This document shows positions 22,011-32,403 of a DNA stretch of 64,000 bases, one piece after another (within the stretch, counting starts at the first letter, position 1; every line of letters starts with the position of its first letter). The position numbers were made by a program, and so were the translations under genes. This stretch comes from Sepioteuthis lessoniana (taxonomy: Eukaryota; Mollusca; Cephalopoda; Myopsida; Loliginidae). The notes below the pieces were generated by a model. The model did no database searches and was not told the DNA's origin. It saw only the letters and a list, made by a program, of their open reading frames with translations. The DNA lies in NCBI GenBank assembly GCA_963585895.1, contig OY757939.1:37870119-37934118 (forward strand), given 5' to 3'.

Positions 22011-22380
22011 GTTGAATGAATACGATTTGTGACGCCCACAAGAAGAAGGTGAGCGTCGAACAATTATATAACTCGGTGCACAAGAATTCCAATCAGTTGG
22101 ATATCAGGTCAGTTGGATATCAGGTCAGTTGGAGAGAAGATGCTGGAATGAGGAACATGTCCCAGAGAGGGTGGGCCCCCAGGTCCCCGGTTGAGCAGCC
22201 CAGGAGAACGGGAAAGAAACGCTGTTATGGCCATAAGAGTGGGGGGGTCAATATGTTGCAGTTCTGTTCGGTCTCCAACTCCCTCTCACACAGTAAAACC
22301 TTTAGTAACCCTTTCGAACCCTTTCAAATAAAGTGAGAGGTATATTTTTCTAAAGAACTGTGTTGCTCGTCTTTATTGTG
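22011..22380 (+). repeat. Possible LTR-like segment with short tandem duplication
   Basis: A TATA-like ATTATATAAC at 22062 and a poly(A) signal AATAAA at 22326 enclose a GC-richer stretch, followed by a T/G-rich run. CAGTTGGATATCAGGT is repeated in tandem at 22094-22130. A 106-codon frame crosses it but resembles nothing known to me. LTR nature is a guess; no second LTR is seen. Confidence 0.25.
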
Positions 22381-22569
22381 TCGTTGTTATGTTTCTGCAT
22401 GCATATGTATATGTGTATGTATAGTTGTTCATGGCTATACAACATAGGGAACCTCTGGGTATCTCCTTCATTAGTATAATATAGAAAAATTAAAAGAAGT
22501 TCCAAATAATGTTTCTAGATCATGAACATTCGATTTGCAAAGGAGATAAAATAATAATTATTATTAAAA

Positions 22570-23195
22570 GAAAATGAATATTTGTTTATAGTGGCTCAAA
22601 ATAATGCCATTAGGATCAATTATTTAAAAGCAATGATTGATAATACAGAAAAGAATAGCAAACTTAGGTTATGTGGAGACATAGATGAAACGGTTATTCA
22701 CATATCAAGCGAATACAAGAAATTAGTATAATGGGAATGGTCATCGACAGGGAATTGTGCAAGAGATTAAAATTTGACGATGCTATCAAATGGTATATAC
22801 ACAAACCAGAAACTGCCAAGAAAATGAGAAGCATTAAATTTTCTGGAACTTTGAGATACAAATGGATGAATTAATCCTGGCCAGAAGATTAGACATAATG
22901 TCAATCAACAAGAAGGAAATACTTCTTATCTAATTGTTGTGGACCAGTAAAAGGTCCGGAAGAAAGACACGAACTTGGGATTACGTGAAACAAGTATATT
23001 GAACGAAAGTATTAATACAGCATAGGTAAAAGAGTGTTGAACGTCAGTCTGACTGCCAAAGTGTTAGGCTGGAGAAAACGTAACACCGAGAGGAATATTC
23101 TCCCGGTATTCATAGTAATAGGAAGAGTTCATTATATTCCATAAGGTAAGCACCATAACACTAATGGAGTGCATCATCTCAACGGACCAAAGAGT
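22570..23195 (+). pseudogene. Decayed C-terminal fragment of a second LINE type
   Basis: In shifting frames the translation reads NAIRINYLKAMIDNTEKNSK, LRLCGDIDETVIH, LILARRLDIMSINKKE and then VLGWRKRNTERNILPVFIVI. This order (a Cys/His knuckle-like region with DETV.H, then ARRPD and a later I.I.PV.I stretch) is what I know from the C-termini of LINEs with a restriction-enzyme-like endonuclease after the reverse transcriptase. The second Cys-like and His positions are partly lost (SSEYKKL). Frameshifts and stops are frequent, so it is a fossil. It is unrelated to the RTE-like LINE at 6942. Confidence 0.55.
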
Positions 23196-23284
23196 GAAAA
23201 GAAAAGGAAGCGAGAAGATAGGAAAATACTTGGGCTTTGCCAGAGAGCTGAAAAAAATCTGTTGAACATGTACGGTGACGATAG

Positions 23285-23544
23285 TGGTGGTATGAATGTG
23301 TACATGTGTGTATACATGTGTATATGTGTTTGTGTGTGCACGCGTGTGTGAGTGTGTGGAGTGTATATGCGTGTATGTATGTCTGAGCGTCTACGTGTGT
23401 GTGTGTGTGTGTGTAAGTGTGTATATGTGTGTGTGCATGTGCGTCTGTGTGTTTGTGTGTATGTGCGTATGCGTGTATTTGTGTGGGTGCATGTACGTGT
23501 GTGTGCGCGTGTGTGCGTGAGAGAGTATTTGCGTGAATGTGTGC

Positions 23545-23584
<40 letters not shown>

Positions 23585-23680
23585 ATGTGTGTCTACGTGT
23601 GCGTCTAGGTATGTACGTGTGTGTCTCTCTCTCTCTGTGAGTGCATGTGTGCGTGTATGTGTGTGTGTGTGTTTATAGAT
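23285..23680. repeat. (GT)n-rich microsatellite block
   Basis: Nearly 400 bp of GT with interspersed ATGT, GCGT and CTGT. The Val-Cys and Thr-His frames, including the 324-codon minus-strand one, are repeat translations. Confidence 0.9.
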
Positions 23681-24154
23681 AGAGTGAAAGAAAGAGAGAA
23701 TCAAGTTGTTATCCAATAGATTAGCAGAATCTGTGATAGATATGAAATGTAGGTTAGTTGAACAAGCCTTAAACGTTAAACGGTGATATACGTTGACCCC
23801 CGGGGTTCGTTTGAATCTGTGGCTATGATTGGATTGATAAATCACGTGATTAGAAAATACATTAAACGTTCTCTTAGTTGGTGAGAAGCGGTTGATGGTT
23901 CCATCCTTGCTATCACAATTTCCCAGCAAGGCCGCTGAAGGTGATTTAGAAAGGAGAGTCATCAATAATAATATTATAGGCCGATAAAAAAAATTGGGGT
24001 CTGCGTTGTTTGTCGTTCCAGCAACAAAAAAAAAACACAAGATAGAATATGGCGGCTGAGAGAACACGAATAAAAGATGACGAAAGAACGAGCGAGGAGC
24101 TGGGCGATGAACAACCATCAAGACGATCGAGTAAAAATCGATATACAATATGAA
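23681..24154. other. No recognisable feature
   Basis: Unassigned sequence; the large minus-strand frame continues through it from the microsatellite but shows no domain. Confidence 0.35.
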
Positions 24155-24256
24155 AAAAATGTTGACGACCCTAGTCGAGGGCGACCAGAAGGCTCCCTTT
24201 TCGATAGCTACTATACCGAGGTGTAGGGGAGGGCGCTACTTCTTTCCCTGGTTTAC
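24155..24256 (-). repeat. S1 SINE fragment (3' part)
   Basis: GTTGACGACCCTAGTCGAGG through AGGGCGCTAC; the tRNA-like half is missing. Confidence 0.75.
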
Positions 24257-24904
24257 AATATGAAATGGGTATATATCCCATTGGGCTATGCAACAAAGGG
24301 AATAGAAAATATCCGTACGTGTTAGAGAGAAAAAGAATGAATATATTTCGCTTGTAATTGTTTTTATATTGCTTTCTAAATTTCTCTCTAGGTTTTTCTT
24401 TGAATCGTTTAGTTTTGTGCGTAAACCAAATTAACGTTATTTGTCCGGATTAGATCGGGATAAGCTAGATTAAAATCAGAAGGATCTACGAGGATTAACT
24501 CAAATCTTTAGCTCTGTTGTAAGTCTAGCAGGATTTTATGCATATCTCTGCCGACGAATTTGAATTTTGCATTAATCTTTAAAGCAAATTTCATCCTCAG
24601 CTATTAACTTTTATTTGCTTTCCATCGAAAACCACTCGAGCTGTTCATCTACAACAACGAGGCACAGATAGGCAAAGGGAGGTTCTCAGTGAGATTCTAA
24701 CAGAAGTCTGGGTAAGAGCATTAAATAATCTCTGAAAACTGATTGATCGGTTTTAATGGCCTGTCAAGCTGCAGAGCGTATTTTATGCCAAGAGGTCAGG
24801 GAATTGCATTCACCGTACCTTCATATGTATATTTTTTATGTTGATGTTTTTTTAAGTTGTTTTTTTTTTTTGCCCACGGTCCTATCGAATCCGAATATTT
24901 TTTT
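24257..24904. other. No recognisable feature
   Basis: A weak tail-like CATGTCAAGC-type motif near 24755 is not enough to call. Nothing else seen. Confidence 0.35.
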
Positions 24905-25285
24905 AACAGATCTATTTCACCCATAGACGGAACCCTACCAGGTACTCTTACTCCAGGACGTAGTGAACCTGGGAGTAATGATAATGAAGGCATATTCCAA
25001 ACTCCCCAGAGCTATTTAAGTGGAGGTTCATCACCAGATGCAGTTTTGTGTCATACGCAGGGCACCTTTTTTGGGGTGTCTTACCCTATCGCCGGAAATA
25101 TTGTCGTGTATTCTAAGATGCAGCTTTGTGTCATACCCAGGGCACCCATATAGAGGGTTTTACCCTATTGCCGAGAATAGATAAGAGTATTTTAAGATGC
25201 GGTTTAGTGTTTACCTAGGGCACCCATATGGGAGGGTTTACCCTATTGTCGATGATACAGTCGAGTATTCTAATTGCCCAGTTGT
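24905..25285 (+). repeat. R1 head variant with internal triplication
   Basis: Core (TTTCACCCATAGACGG) and head are followed by three direct copies of an ~80 bp unit starting GATGC(A/G)G at 25037, 25118 and 25197, each with CAGGGCACC-like and TACCCTAT landmarks. The unit corresponds to the end of the normal head. Confidence 0.7.
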
Positions 25286-25289
25286 CTAG

Positions 25290-26062
25290 GGCTGTAGAAT
25301 ACACTGACTGCACCTCTGCAGAGGAGTAAGACCCCCCACAACGAGTGTCCTGTATATGACACTAAACAGTCAAATGGTGAGGTCCCAGTAATGCTGGGGC
25401 CTTGGGGAATACAGAGCACCCCTTCATTGCTCCCAGGTCCACTCTGGCCCAGCGTGGAAGCACCTGATAGGGCCCTATCTATGCGTTAAATAGAACTAAC
25501 GGCATGCTTATGCTAAACTGAATTGTTTGATTAAACTGAATAGCTTGAAATAGAAATGTTTTTGACAATTAAAACATACTTATATTTAAACTGCATGCTT
25601 ATGATAAACTGAATTATTTCAAATTGAACTGTTTTTGACATTGAACCTGTATTTACACTAAACTGATTTGTTTAATATAGAACCGTTTTAACATATAACT
25701 GTGTGTAAACAAAATATGTACTTATACTAAACTGAATTAGCTGAATTAGAACTGCTTGACTAAACTGAATAGCTCGAAATAGAAATGTTTTTCACAATTA
25801 AACTTTACTTAAATTTAAACTGCATGCTTATGTTAAACTGAATTTTTTTAAATTGACATTGAAACTGTACTTACCCTAAACTGAATTGTTATATATAACT
25901 GCTTGAATAGTTTGAAATAGAAATGTTTTTGACTATTAAACTGTGTACTTATGCTAAACTGAATTGTTTTCAATAGAACTGATTATTTATATAAAAATGG
26001 ATTTGGCGTTAAATAACCTATAAAGGTTGATATGCCATAAAACCCAACAAACCCAACAAAAC
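25290..26062 (-). repeat. R1 copy, near full length
   Basis: Inverted head (TGTAGAATACACTGACTGC, CTCTGCAGAGGAGTAAGACC), core, about ten minisatellite units, and tail (AGGTTGATATGCCATAAAAC). It abuts the plus-oriented copy at 24905, making a head-to-head inverted pair. Confidence 0.8.
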
Positions 26063-26399
26063 CGAGTATTCTAAGCCCCACTGACAGGGATGAGTAGCAG
26101 TTTATTGGAAATTAAAGATATGAGTTGACTTTTTGAATCCGCGCGATTGGTTTTTAAGAAGATTTTAGCGGGATAAAAAAAATGTTGGGTTTTTTTTTTT
26201 CGCTGCAGCAGTTAGATTAAAAAAGGTAAGGGTATCATAAAAATTATCATAAGCTCCTGCTGTGATCTTCTGGTTTGTGGTAATGATACTTTCACCTCGA
26301 AACCATACTTGACCTCTTGGTTATCATCTAAAGAAGGCTTTATTTGCTCCATAGTCGTATACTAATCACAGTCGGTATTAACAAAAATCAAATGGTCAA
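26063..26399. other. No recognisable feature
   Basis: Unassigned. Confidence 0.4.
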
Positions 26400-26710
26400 G
26401 TCGGCTGGGACTGCAGAATACACCGAGTGTCCTGGATATGACATAAAGCAATCTGAAGTTGTGGCTACAATAATGCTGGAGCTCTGAGGAATGTGGAGCA
26501 CTCTTTCATTGATATCACTCCCAGGTCCACTGTGGCCCGCAGTTGTTGCACCTAATAGAGTCCTATCTATTGGTCAAATAGTACTGTTTGACATTTAAAT
26601 TGTCTACTTATGCTAAATTGAATTGATTGGAATAAAACTGTTTGATCATTTAACTCGGTAATTATGCTAAACTGATTTATTTGAAATAGAATTGTTTTTA
26701 TATGTGCGTT
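26400..26710 (-). repeat. R1 copy, truncated
   Basis: CGGCTGGGACTGCAGAATAC, ATAATGCTGGAGCTC, CCCAGGTCCACTGTGGCC and core-like CCTATCTATTGGTCAAATAG, then a few minisatellite units; no tail. Confidence 0.7.
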
Positions 26711-26877
26711 TCTTCCCTGACGTTTTCAGTCGGTAGTTTACTGACTTGGCAAGTACTTATTCTCATGTCTACACTACCTAATTAGCTCGAATTCCTTATT
26801 AAGGACACGATCTGGTTTAGGAAAAAGAATATTATATATTTTCACAAATAAATAATCCACAATTTCCTGAACTTGAT

Positions 26878-27797
26878 ATACGTGGTACATTCAATAAGTT
26901 TCCATACTTTTTTGTACAGGCGTTTAAAATTGTCGTAGAATCTTGAGAATTCAGTATGTTATTGCTATACATTTTATGAGATAACTGACCAATTTTCATG
27001 ATTTCAGGTTCAAATGAATAGCTACTGCAGCAATTGGAATACACCCTACTAAAGCCTTTTAGTCACAGCTGGTGAATTTCAAAAATACAATCAGGACGTG
27101 AGGACAATTTAGAAGAACGATATGCAATAAAATTCAGTTTTAAACTTGCAAAAAATGCCACAGAAACGTATGGAATGCTTCAGACTGCTTTTGGAACATC
27201 TTGCATGAATCGAGCATCAGTTTTGGAGTGGCAAAAGAGATTCAAGAAAGGCAGGGAGTCTGTGAGGGATGATGAGAGGTGTGGGAGGAGTAAGGAAGTC
27301 AATAGACCAGAGTTAATTGGCCAAAGGTTTAGGGTTAGGGTTACTATGTTGAGGTTTTGAGGGAGCTCAAGAAGAGATTCCTAGGGAAAAGGCCAGCACT
27401 CTTCAAATCGGGTCAGTGGCATTTCCAGCAGGACAATGCACCACTCCACAACTCCATCCTTGTCACAGACTATTTAACCAAGATGGGCATCAAGACAGTT
27501 CCTCACCCTCCCTAAAGTCCAGACCTTGCTTCCTGTGACTTTTGGTTATTCCCTAAGCTCAGAGTCTGTCGTTATGAGATAACTGAGGAGTTGAAAGAGG
27601 CTGTGACGAAGGTCACTGACACGCTCACACAAGAGGACTTCCATGGGGGCTTCCAGAAGTTGTTGGAACGGTACAACAAGTGCATTGTAGCTGGAGGAGA
27701 TCACTTCGAAGGGGACTAGAGTTTCATGTGTGTTGTATTAATAAAAGTGCCCATACGAAAAAAGTCTGGAAACTTATTTAATGAGCCTCATATACAT
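26878..27797 (+). mobile_element. Mariner-family DNA transposon, internally deleted
   Basis: Terminal inverted repeats are visible: left ATTCAATAAGTTTCCATACT and right (inverted) ATTAAATAAGTTTCCAGACT, each followed by TTTTTTGTA/TTTTTTCGTA. The two ends enclose about 920 bp, shorter than a full mariner (about 1.3 kb). A shorter relative with the same right end is at 33960-34382. Confidence 0.8.
27120..27720 (+). pseudogene. Mariner transposase, broken
   Basis: The transposase would bind the element ends and cut and paste the element at TA sites. The N-terminal part (27121-27318) reads AIKFSFKLAKNATETYGMLQ, then VLEWQKRFKKGRESV and DDERCGRSKE, the DNA-binding domain and GRP-like linker. A junction at 27318-27345 containing TTTAGGGTTAGGGTTA shifts the frame and skips the first catalytic aspartate region. 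The C-terminal part reads KSGQWHFQQDNAPLHN (second aspartate) and then SPDLASCDFWLFPKL (third aspartate, DD34D type), but with a stop before SPDL and another near the end. It is inactive. Confidence 0.8.
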
Positions 27798-28034
27798 AGG
27801 ATTGTGACCTTTTTTACTAATGCCCCTTCAAAGTGATGGAATTTTTGAATTTCTGATAAATGATATTAATTATGATGTACAAAAAAATTGATATTATTAT
27901 ATACAATAAAATTGAATACAGATACTACTGTAAATGAAACAACATTTGAGGTTACATCAACACTCATCAGATGATTACACTGGAGTCAAGCGTTTTAATC
28001 TGATAAAAGCTGCACAGATGTTTTGTTTGCAGTA

Positions 28035-28083
<49 letters not shown>

Positions 28084-28084
28084 T
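27798..28084. repeat. Hammerhead-like module beside (TA)n
   Basis: CATCAGATGATTACACTGGA and TCAAGCGTTTTAATCTG at 27967-28008 are a degraded form of the CTGATGA-stem-GAAACG module, ending at the (TA)n tract 28034-28080. The rest is unassigned. Confidence 0.35.
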
Positions 28085-28215
28085 TTTTAAATATATTTAA
28101 TAGCATGGAAGCTTGTCTGTGACCTCAGGTTTCATGACGTTTTATAAAAACGACAATCATCAGACAGAGAACGAAAGATAATGAAGGTATCCTATGCTAT
28201 TAAATATATAGAAAA
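28085..28215 (-). repeat. Small palindromic element with hammerhead-like interior
   Basis: Ends AATATATTTAATAGCATGGA and TCCTATGCTATTAAATATAT are complementary apart from one or two positions. Between them the minus strand carries a three-stem hammerhead-like motif (see 28116-28168). No protein frame. Confidence 0.6.
28116..28168 (-). ncRNA. Candidate hammerhead ribozyme motif
   Basis: Read on the minus strand: stem I UCUGU pairs with ACAGA; core CUGAUGA; stem II of eight pairs with U-U mismatches at the junction and one inside; then GAA; stem III ACC-UGA-GGU; and cleavage position C (triplet GUC). The 10.1-11.1 position is U-U rather than the preferred G-C, so activity may be low. Hammerheads cut their own RNA at the position after H17. 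Not folded by software. Confidence 0.5.
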
Positions 28216-28279
28216 ACTGATATATATTTACTGATTATTATTATATAATAGCTCTATCACAGACATTGAGCCCTCTCTA

Positions 28280-28342
28280 AATTGTATCGCATCTGGTTTG
28301 CCACAAACCCACGGAGTGAGATAGTGACAACCAACACTGTTA

Positions 28343-28395
<53 letters not shown>

Positions 28396-28485
28396 ACGCT
28401 TATGGTTCTTACTTGCTCACTTTGTGGGTTAACGGTGGACCAAATGTTGCACTATGGTTAAATAGTGCTCAATATAAATGATTGA

Positions 28486-28523
<38 letters not shown>

Positions 28524-28530
28524 GAAGGTG
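28280..28530. repeat. Palindrome centred on (TA)n, with further (TA)n
   Basis: CAAACCCACGGAGTGAGATA on the left and the inverse of CTTGCTCACTTTGTGGGTTA on the right flank a (TA)n tract at 28345-28393. A further (TA) tract is at 28487-28520. A related right arm (CTTATGGTTCTTAC) occurs at 44848-44900. Confidence 0.6.
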
Positions 28531-28804
28531 ATTTGGAACATCTACTTGCATTTCCAATTGAAATAATGTTAACTGGCCAACGTCCAAATACCATCATTTG
28601 GTCAGCCAATTTGAGGAAAGTTTTCTTTATCGAATAAACGGTCCCGTTTGAGGATAATATCGACTGGGCACATCCGTTGGAAAAATATGAAGGTCTGCGA
28701 GAACAATGTGTTTGAAATTGCAGGATAACAAATATATTTTTCATCGAGGTCGGATGTCAAGGTTTATTACCAACTTAATATTAGACTTTCACCATTTGAC
28801 ATGA
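28531..28804. other. No recognisable feature
   Basis: The 91-codon minus-strand frame at 28469-28744 starts outside the (TA)n tract; no domain recognised. Confidence 0.35.
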
Positions 28805-29235
28805 TTTTTTTTGTTTGGTTTTATGGCATATCAACGATTATTGATTATGTAATATCATATCCAGTTTATACTTATATATTAGATATATATAATTTGTAAA
28901 CATAAGTCAACAATATTAGATGGGTCCAAGTATTGCTAATTATCATTAACAATTCAATTGTTGGCACACAGTTAAATGGTCAAACAGTTCTATTTCAAAC
29001 AATTCAATTTAGCCTGAATTATTTGTTTGGACTCAGTTTTAAAGTCACACAGTTGTATTCGACCCATAGATGGAAACCCTCTTAGATGCTACCACTCCAG
29101 GTTAAAGTGGACCTGGAATTAATGAAGAGTTATTCCGCATTCCCCAAAGCTCCAGCATTACTGGAGCCACACCATCAGATTGTTTAATATTATATCCAGG
29201 TACAATCGTTGCAGAAATGTAGTCGGTGTATTGCT
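28805..29235 (+). repeat. R1 copy
   Basis: Tail (TATGGCATATCAACGATTAT), a few minisatellite units, core (GACCCATAGATGG) and head; part of the GTCTTACCCCTC segment is deleted near 29205. Confidence 0.75.
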
Positions 29236-29800
29236 TATGTCTCTTTCTTGTCTTTAGACCGTTATTCTGCCTTTTTACCTTTATACATTCTCAATTATTT
29301 TATCTATTTCTGCAATCGCTTGAATATCGAAAAACTCAAAATATATTCAGTCTGAAGAAGTTCTTCCTAGAATAAAGAACGAAGTATTACTTCTAAACCC
29401 GTTATATGCGTTTGATTAAACCACTTTTCCCGTTATTTTTATCATATACATATATTCTTAAAATTCTTAATTGCTATAAAAGTGTTTTAAAAAAATCTGA
29501 AACGTATAGCAAAACTTTACCTTTTCTGAAAAATTTTTAAAAAATAGTTACGTCACTATATTTCGAAACGGAACGGTATTAACGATAAAAGAATACTAAG
29601 AATATTTTCATTTTTTTCCTTTCATTTTTTCATTTGGATGAACCATGAGAACATCGCATTCAAACATCGCCCTGAAGATGCTTTTCCAAAAACTCAAACG
29701 TTAAACGTTGGCATATTGTCATATCTAAATAAATGCAACCTCTGAAAAATTTGTTTCTATTCACACACACACATATATATATATGGGGGTGTATTCAAAA
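29236..29800 (+). repeat. Two hammerhead-like modules running into microsatellites
   Basis: At 29362-29400 CTGAAGAAGTTCTTCC and AAGAACGAAG give CUGAAGA, a 6 bp stem GUUCUU/AAGAAC with one spacer base, then GAAG. At 29672-29700 CCTGAAGATGC and TCAAACGTTAAACG is a more decayed form; that repeat ends in (CA)n(TA)n at 29764-29783. Surrounding sequence is otherwise unassigned. Confidence 0.4.
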
Positions 29801-30714
29801 GAAAGATGATTAATTTGTTTAAAAGGCATTTTTAATGAATTTCCAGACATTCCTCTCGATTCTATGTTCCCTATGCTTTTTATTTCATTCTAGTTTAGTT
29901 TAGCTCATTTTTCTGTTTCTGTAGAGAGAGATTTGAATATTATGTGCATGTTAGGTAGGCGTACCCAATTGCAAAAACGAAAATGAAAGTGAAAATAAAA
30001 GTAGATTTGATGTTATAAGTATCCATCAAAGATAGTCGACTTGATGTAAATTGCATTTGCAGTGATTAAATAATTTTAGTAAAAGCTTCGACAATTTCTT
30101 CTCGGTTCATTTCTGCGCATGCATCAGACACAATGAGATTTTAATAGTAAAAAAGTTTAAGAACATCACGATGTTGCCAGTCTGTTGATCTGAATGAAAA
30201 TGACGTGTAAATGAGCGGAAAATTGCCTCCAAGCAATGATTAGAATATAATTCGAGAAGTTTTGGTATTTTGGCACCAATAGCAGTTTTCAAATTCCAAA
30301 AGGTATTTACTGGCCAAAATATTTTTGCATTGCATTGTTAAAATGCAATAAGTCTTATTCCAAATATTTCATCTGTTGAACAACAGAAAAATAAACAAAC
30401 AAAAATTAGAGCGATTGAGTGACATTTAAACAATAGTTTGAAAATAATATATATTCGTGTTCTGCCTGAAAAGTACCAAGACTGGATATACTGTGTGAGT
30501 TATGGGCGAAAGAGGGACGAGCTGGTTTTGTCATCGCTGAACATGATATCTTGGGAGTATATGACTGTAATCTTAACTTTCTTCAGCCATTGGATCATTT
30601 TTACATGTTTTTTTTTTTTTTTTACTTCCTCTTATTCAGTTCGTTTAGCTATGTGGATTGTTGAATGAATAAAGCAGAATTTTTGGGGCTGGTAGGGATA
30701 GGAAATTCAGTTAC
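29801..30714. other. No recognisable feature
   Basis: AT-rich; frames up to 76 codons without recognisable domains. Confidence 0.4.
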
Positions 30715-31265
30715 AAGTACTTGAAATGCATGAAGACGACAGTATGTCATACACAAGTATTTTTGAGTGATACAAATGGTTAAAAGAAGTTCACGACTGA
30801 AGGAGCGGGAGACCTCCAAAAAACAGGACTGACGTCAACGTCAAATCTAGCGGGTAAGGTAGGTGTTGTGTGGTGATCTTCGGTTAACTGCTCAAATAGT
30901 CCCAAATCAGATGAATACGAAAAAGAACAGCGTTAGGAAGATAATCACCGAAGATTTGGGCAAGTTTGAAAGGTAACGGGACTTAGTTTCTACCCTAGAG
31001 GATCATCACCCTATTGAAAAAAATCTATTCACCTAAACTTTGTGGGTTTTTTTTCTTTTCCCCAAGCTCAAGGGGATCATCAAGGGGAGCTGTTTTACTT
31101 GCATGGAGGGCATCAAAAGAGCCATAACAAAGGAGCTGAAAGGCATCCCAGAAGAATACTTCCAGCAGCGATTAGAAGCGTAACAGAATATGAAAAAATG
31201 AATGAGGCTATAGAGGGATAACTTTGAATAGTTTATTTTTTGGATTTTAAACATTTTTGAGACAC
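30715..31265 (+). mobile_element. Mariner-like relic, internally deleted, same lineage as 3345
   Basis: Frames read MHEDDSMSYTSIFE, KEVHD then RSGRPPKNRTDVNV (DNA-binding domain and linker), and after a gap FPKLKGIIKGSCF, TCMEGIKRAITKELKGIPEE and YFQQRLEA, which is the C-terminal part. The catalytic core is missing and stops interrupt the rest. The shared structure with 3345-3800 suggests both descend from one deletion derivative, or suffered similar losses. Confidence 0.65.
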
Positions 31266-31386
31266 TAGTCCCGTTATTTGTCAGACACAGGATCGTTCAA
31301 AAGAAGAAAAGGCATAGCCGAAAATTTTTATTGTAACAGCACACTACCACTTCTAATGAAACTAGAAATCATATTTAAACACTTGT

Positions 31387-31439
<53 letters not shown>

Positions 31440-31639
31440 CGCTCCTCTTCCGGAGGTTGAGCACTCTGGCGAAGGAATTAATGGCTGTTACTTGCGTAAT
31501 CCAAAGCTCTTCTAATGAACTGAGCACCCTTTTATGCGGTTAGGTAAAACAAGTGAAAGTTGATACATAATGCGTTGTGATTCCCGCGCTGACGTATGTC
31601 ACCTAGTAGCCGTGCGGTATTATACTAAGCCTAACGTAA
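31266..31639. repeat. MITE end and (CA)n(TA)n
   Basis: GGATCGTTCAAAAGAAGAAA and AACAGCACACTACCACTTCT at 31291-31365 resemble the left half of the 57232 MITE. A (CA)n(TA)n tract follows at 31387-31438. Confidence 0.45.
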
Positions 31640-31937
31640 TCCTATTTACCCAATCCCTCCGCTCGGGCAGGATATGACACAAGGTCAGTTTTTAAGCGGA
31701 GTTTAACAGGTTTCAATTTAGAGTTTTCCTTTTCCTAGACTAGTTGCCTCCCCAAGGCTGAAGAACCTAGTCTGCCCTACTATTTAGCCATAGCTAGAGG
31801 GAGAATAACTGGATTCATACCTTTCCCAAGAGTATTAGTGCTATGTGAAATTCAATCAGTCTCGTCCAGGATTTGAACTCGTGTCGCCGTGTCCATTTCC
31901 TATAACGATAACCATTACACCACAGGGACCTCCTTTC
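31640..31937 (-). repeat. S3 tRNA-derived SINE, near full length
   Basis: On the minus strand a tRNA-like head (GTGGTGTAATGGTTATCG, B box GAGTTCAAATCC) is followed by ACTCTTGGGAAAGG, a core like AGCTATGGCTAAATAG, a TGCCTCACC-like segment and CTGCCCGAGCGGAGGG. It mirrors the plus copy at 34890. Confidence 0.75.
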
Positions 31938-31969
31938 CTGTTATGCACTTCGGTTTCCTTTTCTAAGCG

Positions 31970-32085
31970 TAACGTAAAGTTAGGCGGGTTTCGATCCCAG
32001 CTTCAAGCGTCCTGCATATCTAGCCACACTGAAGAGTTGTGATACAACGAAACAGTCTCTCTGTGGATAACAACATATATATATA
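31970..32085 (+). repeat. Short repeat with hammerhead motif, copy A
   Basis: Homologous to 34455-34562: both run from a GGGTTTC(G/T)ATC box through CTAGCC(A/C)CACTGAA to GTGGAT(A/G)ACAA and end in (TA)n. The GGTTTCGATCCC text resembles a pol III B box, so it may be a SINE 3' part. Confidence 0.7.
32024..32066 (+). ncRNA. Candidate type I hammerhead ribozyme, copy A
   Basis: Stem I CCACA/UGUGG (5 bp); core CUGAAGA (fits CUGANGA); stem II GUUGU-GAU-ACAAC with no extra base; then GAA; stem III starts at A32052 and closes at U32060 with one C-C mismatch and a GUC loop; H17 is C32061 (triplet CUC). All invariant core residues are present. A very short stem III is known for Penelope-associated hammerheads that work as dimers. 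The weak point is stem III. Confidence 0.6.
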
Positions 32086-32402
32086 TCATCATCATGTCGT
32101 ACCGCTAGCACGGATATCCCTGACCTTCTATCGCCACTTTTCCCATTTGTTCATCGACTCTGGCAGGTCTTCAGGGCTACATCCCGTATCCTCACATAGC
32201 TGCTTTATGTATGTTAGAGCTAGTCGTCCTGCTTTTGCTCGGCTATATGTGGGGGTCCATAGGAGTACATCACTTATGAGCTCGTCTCTGCTTCTTCAGC
32301 AGTATCCTGCGTGTCTGGTTCATCTAACTTGGATAGTTTTCGTGATGGGAGGCAGGTGGCCGTATAGTTGGTGCTTTGTGGGGTGTTGCCGCCAGGACTT
32401 AT
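32079..32402 (-). mobile_element. RTE-like LINE 3' fragment
   Basis: Starts with (ATC)n and the complement of GCTAGCGGTACGACATGA, and matches 6965-7275 closely (TAGTCGTCCTGCTTTTGCTC, GGCAGGTGGCCGTATAGTTG). It is cut at (TA)n around 32402. Stops and indels are few, so it is moderately young. Confidence 0.85.
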
Positions 32403-32403
32403 T

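Noticed and set aside
23174..24148. 324-codon minus-strand frame
   Set aside because: Most of it is Thr-His translation of a (CA)n block; the N-terminal part has no recognisable domain.
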